NCBI GenBank assembly: GCA_023055505.1
Contig: JALIRH010000018.1
Coordinates: 13,741,646-13,805,645 of the forward strand
Origin: Callipepla californica brunnescens
Lineage: Eukaryota > Chordata > Aves > Galliformes > Odontophoridae
Direction: 5' to 3'
Length of the DNA: 64,000 nucleotides
The notes under the pieces were generated by a model, which was not told the origin of the DNA, did no database searches, and saw nothing but the letters and a program-made list of their open reading frames with translations. Position 1 is the first letter of the stretch. Each line of letters opens with the position of its first letter. This document shows positions 35,940-48,800 of this stretch, in pieces. The position numbers and the translations under genes were made by a program.

Positions 35940-38900
35940 ATGGAGGAGGAAGCCTCAAGCCGCCCCAGTGTGGCCTGGGAGGAGAGTGGGTCTTCCCGGA
36001 GCAGAACGCCTCCACCGGAGCCCAGTGAGGAGACCAAGGTGCAGGTGCTGAGTGACGGTGAGTCAGGGTCCCCAGCATGGCGGGCAGGGCTGGGGCAGCC
36101 AGTGCCCCCTGCTCGACACCAGGGCCCCTTGTCCTCACAGCCACGGGCACACTGTGCCAGGGCACACGGCTGGACAGGGCAGAGCTCCTTCCTCTGCTCG
36201 CGCCTGCCTTCGGCCCCTCTACAGCGCTGCTCACTCTCCTCCCTGCTTAGATGCTGACTGGCTGCCCGTGTACAAAGAGGAAAAGGAGGCTGTCGATTGC
36301 ATCAAGGCCTACACTTCTCACGTACACAGGAAAAAGGTAACTGCACGAGTCTCCAGCTCCACTGTGCCGGCATCTCCGGATTGTCCCTCCGGCTCTGCCG
36401 TCAGGCTGCAGGAGGGCTGCTGGCTGTGCAGAGCTGCTGCCCTCCAGGCATCCCGCACTGCTTCGCACCCCAGAACGCTTGGTCTCCCTGGCCGTGGCTT
36501 TCCCCACTCACACTCCTTCGTATCTCTGCGTGCCCGCCAGGATCTGGCTCAGAAGATTCAGTTCCTGAACAGCACCCTCACACTCTGCTACACTGCTGCC
36601 ATTATGAGCTTGATGAAGGGCCTGGATGTCTTCTGCTCCACACACAGTCTGGCAGAGCATATCGAGGTGAGGGGACGTGGCCCCTGTGTTGTGTATCTCT
36701 ACCCTGGGAGGACAGGGCTGGGGCAGGGGGAGGCAGGGAAATCATGCACAGGCACCGAGGTTCCCCAGGCGGGACTCCCAGGTGTTGCTGAGTGCTCAGC
36801 AGTGGGGGTGTACGACAGCATCTGTGTGCCAGTGCTGGTTAAGGGGCACTGGAGCTTCTCAGGCCCTGCCAGCCAGTGCTAGGCGCGCTGGTGCTGGGCG
36901 CTGGTGGCTGCCAGGTGCCATCCCAGTTGTGCTTTGCAGGTTATACTGCTCGAGGAGCCCACAGAGCGGCTGAGCACGTATCTGAGATTCCTGAGCATGA
37001 ATGCCATTGCTGCCTTGAGGTAAGCTGCCCAGCCCCCGGTTTGGCCAGCATATCCCCAGGCCGTGATCCCGGTGGCCCTGACCCTAGCAGGGAGGCATCC
37101 CACATTTCAGATCCGATGGCCTCAGCTCTCCCCTACTCCAGCCCCGTGGAGGAGAAGGCACCTCCTGGCAGGGCTACCCACCTCTCCCAGGGAGTCCTGC
37201 CCAGGGGAGGACTTCTTCTACCCCAGCCTCAGCATCGAGGCACCGCTCCTAGCATCGAGGTCTCTCTATTTGCAGCAAAATGAAGGCCATTACCAAGGAT
37301 GAAATATCACGTCTCCTACGCACGTGCTTTGAAGTTGTCTTCTACCTTCCTCCGGAAGAGGAATTGAGCGTTTTCCTCTACGACCATGTACGTAGTGGGT
37401 GAACTACTGCAGACCTTAGGTCTCCGGGCTGCCCCCTTGGATTACTTGTGTCCAGAGATTAACAAGGATCCTAGTGGGGCAGGATTCGCTTCCCTTCACC
37501 CCTACTCTTGCCGTGGGCCAGGCAACCCCCCGTGCTTGCAGCCTGCTCTGCACACTGCAGCTCTGCAGCCCTGGGCCCTCCCCCAGACTGTGCATAGATC
37601 TGCAGGTGTTTTTCCTCTACACTGAGAGCGGTTCGCGGCGGCCCCGTGGGGGTGAGAGGGACCTCTGAGAGACCTCCATTTGCTACTGTCTTCCTTGCAG
37701 ACCCTGCATGCTATGGACGAGATGCTGCAGATAGTGGTGGACAACTATCCCACCCCCAGCGTCACTGAGGAGCTGCACGGCATCTTGGAGGTCTGTCTGT
37801 TGCAGAGCTCTGTTCCCAGAGGTCTCTCTGATAGAATTTGTTGTGCCCTCTTCACGGGAACGGCACTGGGAGCAGCTGGAGTGGCCATCAGCAGCTCCCA
37901 GGCAAACCAGAAGCTCTTCTCCTCACAGGTGCTGCTGCCTTTCACCAGCTCCGTGACCAAAGTTGTGCATGACAGGGCAATGGTACGGATGTGGAGGCTG
38001 TGTGGTTTCCTGGACAGCAGTCACTGGGGGAAGGTAAGGAGCCAGGACCTTTCCAGCCAGCCTATCTCCCCCTCCCTGCGTCCCAGAGCAGCCTACAGCT
38101 CAGGGGTACCTGAGAGATGAGCTTGGCTACAGCTGGGAGCCCAAAAGGAGGGTCTTCACCTTTCCTTTTCCTCCAGTCTTGCACCCTAGGCCATGTTGTC
38201 TCTCTCAGTTTGACATGTTTTCACTCCCTTCCTTCTTTTCTTCCTACACAGTCACTTGCAGAAAGACTTCTCCCTTCTCGGAGGACAGATTTCGTCCTTT
38301 GGACTCTTGAGACGACCATTCAAGACAGCAGCACTGAGGACAAGGAGAGATCCAAGATTATACTGGATGCAGTTCTGACAGAGCCTGGCATCTGGCTGAT
38401 GGATGTAAGCACTATGAGGCTGTATCAGCGTGCCTTTCCCTGCCCTGCCCTGCCCTGCCCTGCCCTCCACAGCTCGTGGGCGTCCAAAGCCATTTTAAGC
38501 CAGGAAAGAGCAGTGGGAAGGACAGCAGTATCAGTGGCAGCAGGGCAAATGTCTGCAGTACAGCAACAGCAGCAATCTCCCTGTCTCTTCCAACCAGGTT
38601 CCACAGATTCTGGGGTTCGTCCACAGAAACCTGGGAAGCATCAGCACATCGCACCAGCACATCCTCTTCTCGGTGGTTGATGTGCTCATCAACGAGTTTC
38701 GCGGGGATGCGCTGATGAGCGTGTTGACTCAACTTCCACAGAGTGACAGGTACCAGCCCCGACAGCCCCACACATTGATTCCAAGGGAAGAGTAGGGCCT
38801 GGGAGATGCTCTGGCTGCCAGAGCCAAGGAAAGCTGCAGCACATCATCGAGGAGCAGGCCTTCCTTCCCACCGTGCCTTTCAGTGCCGGTGTGCCGCTCA

Positions 38901-41900
38901 GGGCTGCAGCAGCCAACGCCGACCGGGGCAGCCCAGAGCCTCCCATCCGTCAGGCTCCTGCCCTGCCCCACGGGGAAGGCCATCTCAGCCCCTCCTGCTC
39001 ACCCAAGCCGGGTCCCCAGGCCACGGTGGAGCCATGGTGCTGTGGCTGAGGCAGCCCTGCTGACACAGCATTGCTCTTGCTTTGCAGCTCTACCCTGGAC
39101 ATCTGGAGGTTGATGCTCCACCTGCCACATCCTGCGCTAATCGTGGAAGAACTGTACAGTGTTCTCCAGGACCAACAGCTGTGTGAGATCTTTAACATCA
39201 GCACAGCGGAGCTGGGCCTCCTTCATCTACCTGTGAGTTACCAGACAAGGCACCGTGCTCTCTTTCAGGGCTCTCTTGCCCCAGCTCCCTGCCTCCCCTG
39301 CCTTGCCCACCCCACCCAGACTGGAAATCGGGGCTTGGGCAGAGGCAGTCAGGACTATGGCAGGACCAGGGATGAAGCCGTGGCTCTGCACAGGCTGAGC
39401 AGGCTGCAGGGTCGGGGAGGGGAAGTGCCCGTGGCCACCCAAGTCTGGTGCCATTTTTGTGTTAGATTCTGCCGGCCGCATGCTCCCAAAGCTGTGGCTG
39501 GTCAGAGGGCAGGAGAAGCAGGCCTGTGTAGTGCGAGGCATGGGGCACAGGGGGACCATCACGCTTTCCAAGGACACTGCTGCCCAGCTCCTGCCCTGAG
39601 CTGCCAGAGGAGCCAGGAGCTGCAGGTTGCACGGAGTCCTGCTGCCTCTGTCCGGCTCTCACCGCTGCCTTTGTTTCAGGTGATGCCCCCCACCGAGGGA
39701 ACCCTCAAAGATTTATGTAAGCCTGCAGCCCTCCAGAATATTCTGAAGACGGAAAGCCTGCCAATACTCTGGCTGGGGCTCAGAGGCCTTCTCCTGCTGT
39801 CGGAGAGACGTGAGACGGTGAGCAGGACCTAGTCAAATGAAGCCCTGTTGGCAGCCTGGTGCTGGGGTGGTGGGCATCCTTGTGCCGTGGCCTTGCCTGA
39901 GACTCAGGAGTTGGGCTGAAGGATGGGGCCAGGGTGGGCAGAGCCCTCTTGATGAAGAGAAAATTGCGTGTTTTGGACAGGCAAGAGAAATACGGGCCCT
40001 GCTGCCAACTATCATGGAGACCACGAGTACTGGCAACACAGACATCATTCTGGAGGCGCTGCGCATCTTCAAAAACGTGATGAGACACATGGGGATGAGA
40101 GAGGCCAGTTCCAGTGCTGTGACGGTGGCTGAGAAGATGCTGCCTCTTTTTAATCATGTAAGTCCGCTGTGGGAGGCCAAGCTCTGTGCACACTGCACAA
40201 CGGGAGGGCCCTATCCTTTCTCTCTGGGCTCCTTTGGGCTCTTGTGGGATGTCTTCAGAGCCACGCAGCCCAGCTGGCCTCGTCCCTGGCAGCTTTGTCG
40301 CTGTCAGAGACGTGAGGCCCCTGTGTGGTGGCCCAGACTGAGGCCTGCGCAGAGCATCTTCTGCCAAGGCTTGCTCTCAAACCCACGAGCACTCCCTTTA
40401 CTTCCAGCACCAGGCGCTGTCTCCGGCTGTTGTAGCAGGGAGCTGGAGGCTGAGCGGGCAGCTTGTGCCCCAGAGGCACTGCTGAGGGCCAGGCCTGTCT
40501 CCTCCTTGGCCTGGAGCCTGGGGAGCTCTGCTTGGCCGTGGTGGGGCGGCTGCGGGAGCACTGGGAGGCACAGGCACCCCGTGCTGGAAACCTGTTGCAC
40601 TGCTTTGCACCACCGCACAGTGTCCTTGTGCAGAATGGGACCGATGCATCTCCCTCCACATCAGCCATGCCTTTGCTCATGCTCACCATGGGCAGCGAGA
40701 GTGCGGCGCTGAGGTCCTCCCATCCTTCTCCCTCAGGTGTCAAGTGAAGTGCGAGAGAGTTCCATCCGCCTCTTCCGAGATCTGATGGAGGCTGTGGTGT
40801 GGTGGCAGAAGGGAAGCATGAAGAAGAACGTGCGTGGGGGCCTGCTTCCTCTGCTGCTTCGGATGAGTGACGAGATCCCGAGTGTTGCACAGGTATGCAT
40901 TTCAGACCTGATCAGGATGCAGGCAAGCGTGTGCCGAGCTCAGGGGTGGACTGGGAATGGAGGGCAAGGTCGGCAAGCATTCAGACTCTTGGGATGCGTG
41001 CCTGTGGTGCCAACTCCCAGCGTCTGTTCTCTGTAGGCCGCTGGGGAAACCCTAGTCACTTGTGGAAAGTTCCTGAGGTGGAAGAGGCTGAAGCGCGCGG
41101 CCCAGGAACAGAACACACTGAGTATCAGGGATTGCTTGGTAAGGACAACCCCAGAGCCACAGCCCCCCTGCTTGTGGGAAGGGGATGCTGGCAGGAGGGG
41201 TGGGTGACCCCAGCAGCTGAGGAGGGTCTGCAAGCCCCATGCCTTTGTGCTCTTCTCCAGCTGTGCGAAAACCAGAAGAGAGCGGTAGGATACCTGCGGC
41301 AGAGCCTGCCTCACCTGAAGGATCCTCAGGCCTCTGTGCGATTTCAGGCTGTCAGATTCATCTGTGAGTGCAGCCCCTGAGTCCCCTCTTCGGGCCCTGC
41401 CCTGGCAGCAAGGTGCAGCCCTGCACCCCCCAGGCACACCCTGCCCGTGCTGGTAGCCCCGATGGGCGCCTTGATCAGGTCCCCCCTCAGGCATCGTACC
41501 TGCCTGGGGCACAGCAGGGGAAGCAGCTGGGCTGGCCGGGCTGCAGCCTGTGCTGCTGGGAGCGTGCTGGGGAATGGGGGTCTGACGGGAGCTCTCTACC
41601 TAGGGCTTGCTGTGCGCCGCTCCAGAGTTGATAGTGAGGAACTGTGCGATGAATTCCAAAGTGGTGAGTGATGGCGTGCTGGGACCGGGGGCAGGGGGCA
41701 GAGCCTGGGCAGTGTGCAGCCAGGCCTTGTCAGGCTGCAAGGAAATGATACACGGGCAGGAGGACATTCCTGGGGCAGCTGGGGCGACCTTGAGCAACGG
41801 CTTCAGCTGATCCCTCGGTCACTCTCAATCCGCATGTCCAGGAAAAGCAGTGTGGGGCTGGCATAGCCCGGAGGGGATGGTGGCAGGTCTCTGCAGGTCA

Positions 41901-42068
41901 GTGGGTTTCACCTCTGCTCTGCTTCCCTCTGTTGCAGCCCTTCAGCCTTCGGAAGGTGATGACCATCTGGGAGTTCGCTCTCTGGCAACCGCGACAATCC
42001 TGATGATGAAACCTAAAAAGCCTCCAGCGATAAAAAAGGAATGGAGCCTGGAGGAAATTATCATCTAG
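35940..42068 (+). CDS. MROH-family HEAT-repeat protein, copy 4 (divergent copy)
   Basis: Same 17-exon structure (first coding exon 35940-36057, last 41938-42068) and still fully open. It has the most private changes of any copy. Coding changes are C at 36575 (Ile80Thr, exon 3), T at 37336 (silent Val, exon 5) and T at 38300 (Arg256Trp, exon 8). Non-coding changes are at 39295 (intron 10), 40275 and 40308 (intron 12) and 41834 (intron 16). The change at 40308 removes an intronic stop and so creates a long reading frame through exon 12 and intron 12; this is not a real extension, because the exon 12 donor is intact. Residue numbers assume the Met at 35940. Confidence 0.84.
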
Positions 42069-42201
42069 AACCGTGAAACCACGTGCACTGGAAGCGGGGG
42101 TTGGGGGAGCGTGTGTGGGGGAAGGGTACGGAGACAATGGATGTTAAAAAAAAAAGAAAGAAATAATAATTAAAAAAAATTATAAAAAAAAAAGAAAAGA
42201 A
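42069..42201 (+). promoter_or_regulatory. MROH 3' flank with ATTAAA (copy 4)
   Basis: Common form of the flank, without AATAAA, even though this gene is otherwise the most divergent copy. Confidence 0.5.
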
Positions 42202-43373
42202 TTTGTGGAGGAACCGTAACTTCTTTACTAAATCTAACAAAACCGAGGAATCGAGGGAAACAAATGTTTCCAAATCAAATCTTAGATCTTACCTTAGAAA
42301 AACTGCAGGAGAAGCACACATACTGTCACTCTGCGGCAGCCCAGAGAGCGCACCGAGAGAGAGAGGCTGGAGTCCGGTCCTGAGCTCCACCCCTCTTCCA
42401 CTCCCCGCCACAGCATTGACTCTTGAACTCCCAGCTCGACGTTCTGAAGTGCCATACCGGCATCAAAGCACAACAACCTTGGATCGAAGGGCAAAGTTTG
42501 ATCATCACCAGACCTAAATAGCATGACCAGGTTGCTAGCAAGAACTTCGAGAACAAGAGAATTCCCAAGAGCAGACTTTGAAAACAACGTCTTCCTAAAG
42601 CATGGTGATCTGTCATCAGAACCACTACTTTCCTCTCCCCTTTGTGCTGCCATGAAGGGACGGGAACCCAGCTTGATGCAAGCTAATGTTCGTTTTTTGA
42701 GCAACAACTTCAATCTTTTATACACAGAAAGGCAACGCGTGTTCAGATCTGATTGGGCGAAGGTTGCATTCCTTAAGGTTAAACATCATCACAATACAAG
42801 GCACTCCTGGTCCTCTAAATGAGCAGTTCCCTATCACCTTCTGTTACAGTGTCCTGTTTCTTTTCACTCCTCAAACACGGTTATCTTGACCTTGTCAGCT
42901 TACCTTTACACAGCCTCCATCCAAGGCTTGTGGTCAAATTCCTGCTTAGCTAGCAGTTCTGTCCGGCTCGCACTCTTGCCATTGCCCACATCTCCCCCTT
43001 TCTGTTGCGCTATGAATATTTTCTTTGTAGCGCTGTCAATCATGTTTTGCACACATTGGAAAATACAAGGAAGTAACAGCAAAAGCGTTACAATGGTCAT
43101 CACAATATAGCACATCATTTTTGAGGTGCTGCGAAGCCATCCGTTGAGACCCCATCCCAAGAACAAGTTGTCCAACCAGTGCCAATCCCTTTGTTCCTGC
43201 AACCTGGATGAGCGGTGCTGTTGAGGGGGATGTTTGGATCTGGAAGACAGGATGTCTCAGGAGCAAAGGCAAGCAAACTATGCATTCAGTGCAACACAGA
43301 GGATTAGAGTTTTAGTCAGCATACACTCACACACACAGACATCTATTTTAGCTAAGTGTAAGCCATACGTCGA
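42202..43373 (-). mobile_element. ERV remnant (unit 5)
   Basis: Envelope tail at 43202-42906. Common form of the LTR-like end. Confidence 0.6.
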
Positions 43374-43377
43374 GCCG

Positions 43378-45390
43378 TAAGTCGAGCTGGAGGGGAAGAA
43401 GGCCAGTGTGGATGAACTGGGAACTTCTGTTGAGACTCTGGGAGAAAAAGAGAGTCTATGTCCTCTGGAAGACGGGACAGGCTACTTGGGGAGACTACAG
43501 AGAACTTGCCAAGATTTGCAGGCAGGAAGTTAGAATTGCAAGAGCCCAGCTTGAACTTAGACTGGGTACTGCAGTAAAGGAGAGCAAAAAATCCTCGTAC
43601 AGATATACTAAGAGTAAAAGAAGAACTAAGGAGAATTTCCTTACTTTACTTGATGCAGCCGGGAATGTAACCACGGAGGATAAGGAAAAGGCTGCGGTTC
43701 TCAATGCCTTCTTCACATCTGTCTTTAACAGATCAGTTATCAACTGGGAACTTTTTGCCCTGACCTGAAAGTTTGGGACAAAGGGCATCATACACCCCCT
43801 GTGATCCCAGCAGAGACAGTCAGAGACCTGCTCCTCCATCTCAACTGCCACAAGTCCATGGGACCAGATGGGATCCACCCAAGGGTGCTGAGGGAGCTGG
43901 CAGAGGTGATTGCCAAGCCGCTTTCTGCCCTCTATCAGCATTCCTGGTCATCTGGAGAGGTCCCACAAGATTGGAAGCTTGCCGACGTGACTCCCATCTA
44001 CAAGAAAGGCCGTAAGGAAGATCCGGGGAACTACAGGCCTGTCAGCCTGACCTCGGTATCAGGGAAAGTTATGGAGCGGTTGATCTTGAGGGAGATCACA
44101 CGGCACATGCATGGCAACCAGGGGATCAGACCTAGCCAGCACGGGTTCACAAAGAGCAGGTCGTGCTTGTCCAACCTCATCTCCTTCTACGACTGGTTGA
44201 CCAGGCTGGTAGATGAGGGAAAGGCTGTTGATGCAGTCTACCTGGACTTCAGCAAAGCCTTTGGCATGGTCTCCCACAGTATTCTCCTGGGGAAACTGGC
44301 AGCCCGTGGTGTGGACAGGCTCACTCTTCTTTGGGTTGAGAATTGGCTCGATGGCCGTGCCCAGCGGGTAGTGGTTAATGGAGTTAAGTCCAGCTGGCGT
44401 CCCATTTTACGAGTAGTGTCCCCCAAGGGTCGGTATTGGGGCTCATCTTGTTTAATATCTTTATTGATGACCTAGACGAGGGGATTGAGTGTACCCTCAG
44501 TAAGTTTGCGGATGACACCAAGTTGGGAGGATGTGTCGATCTGCCTGAGGGCAGGGAGGCCCTTCAGCGGGATCTGGATAGGCTCAACAGCTGGGCTGAG
44601 GTCAATGGGATGAGGTTTAATAAGGCCGAGTGCCGGGTCCTGCACTTTGGCCACGGTAACCCCATGCAATGCTATAGGCTTGGGGCAGAATGGCTTGAAG
44701 ACTGTATGGAGGAAAAGGACCTGTGGGGTGCTGGTTGATGCTCGGCTCAACATGAGCCGGCAGTGTGCCCAGGTGGCCAAGAAGGCCAATGGCATCCTGG
44801 CCTGTATTAGGAATAGTGTGGCCAGCAGGAGCAGGGAGGTGATCATCCCCCTGTACTCAGCTCTGGTGCGGCCGCACCTCGAGTACTGTGTTCAGTTTTG
44901 GGCCCCTTACTACAAGAAAGACATCGAGGCCCTGGAGCGTGTTCAGAGAAGGGTAACAAAACTGGTGAGGGGTCTGGAGCACAAGTCTTACGAGGAGCAG
45001 CTGAGGGAGCTGGGATTGTTTAGTCTGGAGAAAAGGAGGCTCAGAGAAGACCTCATAGCACTCTACCACTTCCTGAAGGGGAAGCTATGGTGAGGAGGGT
45101 GTCGGCCTCTTCTCCCAGAAAACTAAAGACAGGACAAGAGGGAATGGCCACAAGTTGAGCCGGGGAAGATTTAGATTAGATTTGAGGAAAAATTTTTTCT
45201 CTGAGAGAGTGGTCAGGCACTGGAATGGCCTGCCTAGGGAGGTGGTTGAGGCACCGTCCCTAGCGCTGTTCAAGAAGCGTTTAGATGAGGTGCTAAGGGA
45301 TTTGATTTAGTAGCTTGGTGGGTAGGGATGGTGGTGGGTGGATGGTTGGACTAGATGACCTTGTAGGTCCTTTCTAATGTATCTAATGTT
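43378..45390 (+). mobile_element. CR1 LINE fragment (unit 5)
   Basis: Same lesions; carries A at 45057. Confidence 0.88.
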
Positions 45391-45848
45391 TATTTTCTAA
45401 CAGATGACCCTTTGGCTGAAGTGGCATAAAAGGACAAATGTGCACTTGACTGTGTGGTAGCAGTCCAAGGAAATCATCTGTACAAGCCTTGTTGAATCAG
45501 CTTATGTTTCTAAACAGGCCACGTGTCCCTTCCACTGACAGGATTTATCTCAAGCAAACTGAGGGCAGTACTCCGCTGGAGGAGTTTCTCCTGAGCCATT
45601 TGAAGATGGAACCCAGAACCAACCCCGCCCGGGCCGGGCAGCGTGTCATAGCGGGGCCCACTGTCACTCATCCCAAGACACCCATTGATAGCTGGTGCCG
45701 ACACGGAGACCACTCAGTGTCCGGCAGGACAGCGAAGGGACAGGGCAGGAGTGTGCGGGTCTGGCGACGAGCCCCCGAGCGCAGCCCACCCACGTCATTT
45801 ATGTCTAGCCCCGGCAGCTCAGCGGCTGCCCCCTCCTCATCCTGCAGG
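45391..45848 (+). promoter_or_regulatory. MROH 5' flank (copy 5)
   Basis: Same layout: TATA-like box at 45425-45433, alternative ATG at 45606. Confidence 0.4.
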
Positions 45849-48800
45849 ATGGAGGAGGAAGCCTCAAGCCGCCCCAGTGTGGCCTGGGAGGAGAGTGGGT
45901 CTTCCCGGAGCAGAACGCCTCCACCGGAGCCCAGTGAGGAGACCAAGGTGCAGGTGCTGAGTGACGGTGAGTCAGGGTCCCCAGCATGGCGGGCAGGGCT
46001 GGGGCAGCCAGTGCCCCCTGCTCGACACCAGGGCCCCTTGTCCTCACAGCCACGGGCACACTGTGCCAGGGCACACGGCTGGACAGGGCAGAGCTCCTTC
46101 CTCTGCTCGCGCCTGCCTTCGGCCCCTCTACAGCGCTGCTCACTCTCCTCCCTGCTTAGATGCTGACTGGCTGCCCGTGTACAAAGAGGAAAAGGAGGCT
46201 GTCGATTGCATCAAGGCCTACACTTCTCACGTACACAGGAAAAAGGTAACTGCACGAGTCTCCAGCTCCACTGTGCCGGCATCTCCGGATTGTCCCTCCG
46301 GCTCTGCCGTCAGGCTGCAGGAGGGCTGCTGGCTGTGCAGAGCTGCTGCCCTCCAGGCATCCCGCACTGCTTCACACCCCAGAACGCTTGGTCTCCCTGG
46401 CCGTGGCTTTCCCCACTCACACTCCTTCGTATCTCTGCGTGCCCGCCAGGATCTGGCTCAGAAGATTCAGTTCCTGAACAGCATCCTCACACTCTGCTAC
46501 ACTGCTGCCATTATGAGCTTGATGAAGGGCCTGGATGTCTTCTGCTCCACACACAGTCTGGCAGAGCATATCGAGGTGAGGGGACGTGGCCCCTGTGTTG
46601 TGTATCTCTACCCTGGGAGGACAGGGCTGGGGCAGGGGGAGGCAGGGAAATCATGCACAGGCACCGAGGTTCCCCAGGCGGGACTCCCAGGTGTTGCTGA
46701 GTGCTCAGCAGTGGGGGTGTACGACAGCATCTGTGTGCCAGTGCTGGTTAAGGGGCACTGGAGCTTCTCAGGCCCTGCCAGCCAGTGCTAGGCGCGCTGG
46801 TGCTGGGCGCTGGTGGCTGCCAGGTGCCATCCCAGTTGTGCTTTGCAGGTTATACTGCTCGAGGAGCCCACAGAGCGGCTGAGCACGTATCTGAGATTCC
46901 TGAGCATGAATGCCATTGCTGCCTTGAGGTAAGCTGCCCAGCCCCCGGTTTGGCCAGCATATCCCCAGGCCGTGATCCCGGTGGCCCTGACCCTAGCAGG
47001 GAGGCATCCCACATTTCAGATCCGATGGCCTCAGCTCTCCCCTACTCCAGCCCCATGGAGGAGAAGGCACCTCCTGGCAGGGCTACCCACCTCTCCCAGG
47101 GAGTCCTGCCCAGGGGAGGACTTCTTCTACCCCAGCCTCAGCATCGAGGCACCGCTCCTAGCATCGAGGTCTCTCTATTTGCAGCAAAATGAAGGCCATT
47201 ACCAAGGATGAAATATCACGTCTCCTACGCACGTGCTTTGAAGTCGTCTTCTACCTTCCTCCGGAAGAGGAATTGAGCGTTTTCCTCTACGACCATGTAC
47301 GTAGTGGGTGAACTACTGCAGACCTTAGGTCTCCGGGCTGCCCCCTTGGATTACTTGTGTCCAGAGATTAACAAGGATCCTAGTGGGGCAGGATTCGCTT
47401 CCCTTCACCCCTACTCTTGCCGTGGGCCAGGCAACCCCCCGTGCTTGCAGCCTGCTCTGCACACTGCAGCTCTGCAGCCCTGGGCCCTCCCCCAGACTGT
47501 GCATAGATCTGCAGGTGTTTTTCCTCTACACTGAGAGCGGTTCGCGGCGGCCCCGTGGGGGTGAGAGGGACCTCTGAGAGACCTCCATTTGCTACTGTCT
47601 TCCTTGCAGACCCTGCATGCTATGGACGAGATGCTGCAGATAGTGGTGGACAACTATCCCACCCCCAGCGTCACTGAGGAGCTGCACGGCATCTTGGAGG
47701 TCTGTCTGTTGCAGAGCTCTGTTCCCAGAGGTCTCTCTGATAGAATTTGTTGTGCCCTCTTCACGGGAACGGCACTGGGAGCAGCTGGAGTGGCCATCAG
47801 CAGCTCCCAGGCAAACCAGAAGCTCTTCTCCTCACAGGTGCTGCTGCCTTTCACCAGCTCCGTGACCAAAGTTGTGCATGACAGGGCAATGGTACGGATG
47901 TGGAGGCTGTGTGGTTTCCTGGACAGCAGTCACTGGGGGAAGGTAAGGAGCCAGGACCTTTCCAGCCAGCCTATCTCCCCCTCCCTGCGTCCCAGAGCAG
48001 CCTACAGCTCAGGGGTACCTGAGAGATGAGCTTGGCTACAGCTGGGAGCCCAAAAGGAGGGTCTTCACCTTTCCTTTTCCTCCAGTCTTGCACCCTAGGC
48101 CATGTTGTCTCTCTCAGTTTGACATGTTTTCACTCCCTTCCTTCTTTTCTTCCTACACAGTCACTTGCAGAAAGACTTCTCCCTTCTCGGAGGACAGATT
48201 TCGTCCTTCGGACTCTTGAGACGACCATTCAAGACAGCAGCACTGAGGACAAGGAGAGATCCAAGATTATACTGGATGCAGTTCTGACAGAGCCTGGCAT
48301 CTGGCTGATGGATGTAAGCACTATGAGGCTGTATCAGCGTGCCTTTCCCTGCCCTGCCCTGCCCTGCCCTGCCCTCCACAGCTCGTGGGCGTCCAAAGCC
48401 ATTTTAAGCCAGGAAAGAGCAGTGGGAAGGACAGCAGTATCAGTGGCAGCAGGGCAAATGTCTGCAGTACAGCAACAGCAGCAATCTCCCTGTCTCTTCC
48501 AACCAGGTTCCACAGATTCTGGGGTTCGTCCACAGAAACCTGGGAAGCATCAGCACATCGCACCAGCACATCCTCTTCTCGGTGGTTGATGTGCTCATCA
48601 ACGAGTTTCGCGGGGATGCGCTGATGAGCGTGTTGACTCAACTTCCACAGAGTGACAGGTACCAGCCCCGACAGCCCCACACATTGATTCCAAGGGAAGA
48701 GTAGGGCCTGGGAGATGCTCTGGCTGCCAGAGCCAAGGAAAGCTGCAGCACATCATCGAGGAGCAGGCCTTCCTTCCCACCGTGCCTTTCAGTGCCGGTG

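Larger units (their letters stand above)
29729..39638 (+). repeat. Array unit 4 (9,910 bp)
   Basis: Has the long A-tract form of unit 3, but A (35148) and G (37146) at the variable sites, like unit 1. A private A at 31111 lies in intron 13 of gene copy 3. The 5' half of the most divergent gene copy (copy 4) lies in this unit, with private changes at 36575, 37336, 38300 and 39295. Confidence 0.95.

Noticed and set aside
39837..40712. A 291-codon plus-strand open frame, longer than in any other unit
   Set aside because: It begins in intron 11, runs through exon 12 and continues into intron 12 only because an intronic stop is lost at 40308. The exon 12 donor (gtaagt) is intact and the other units stop earlier.
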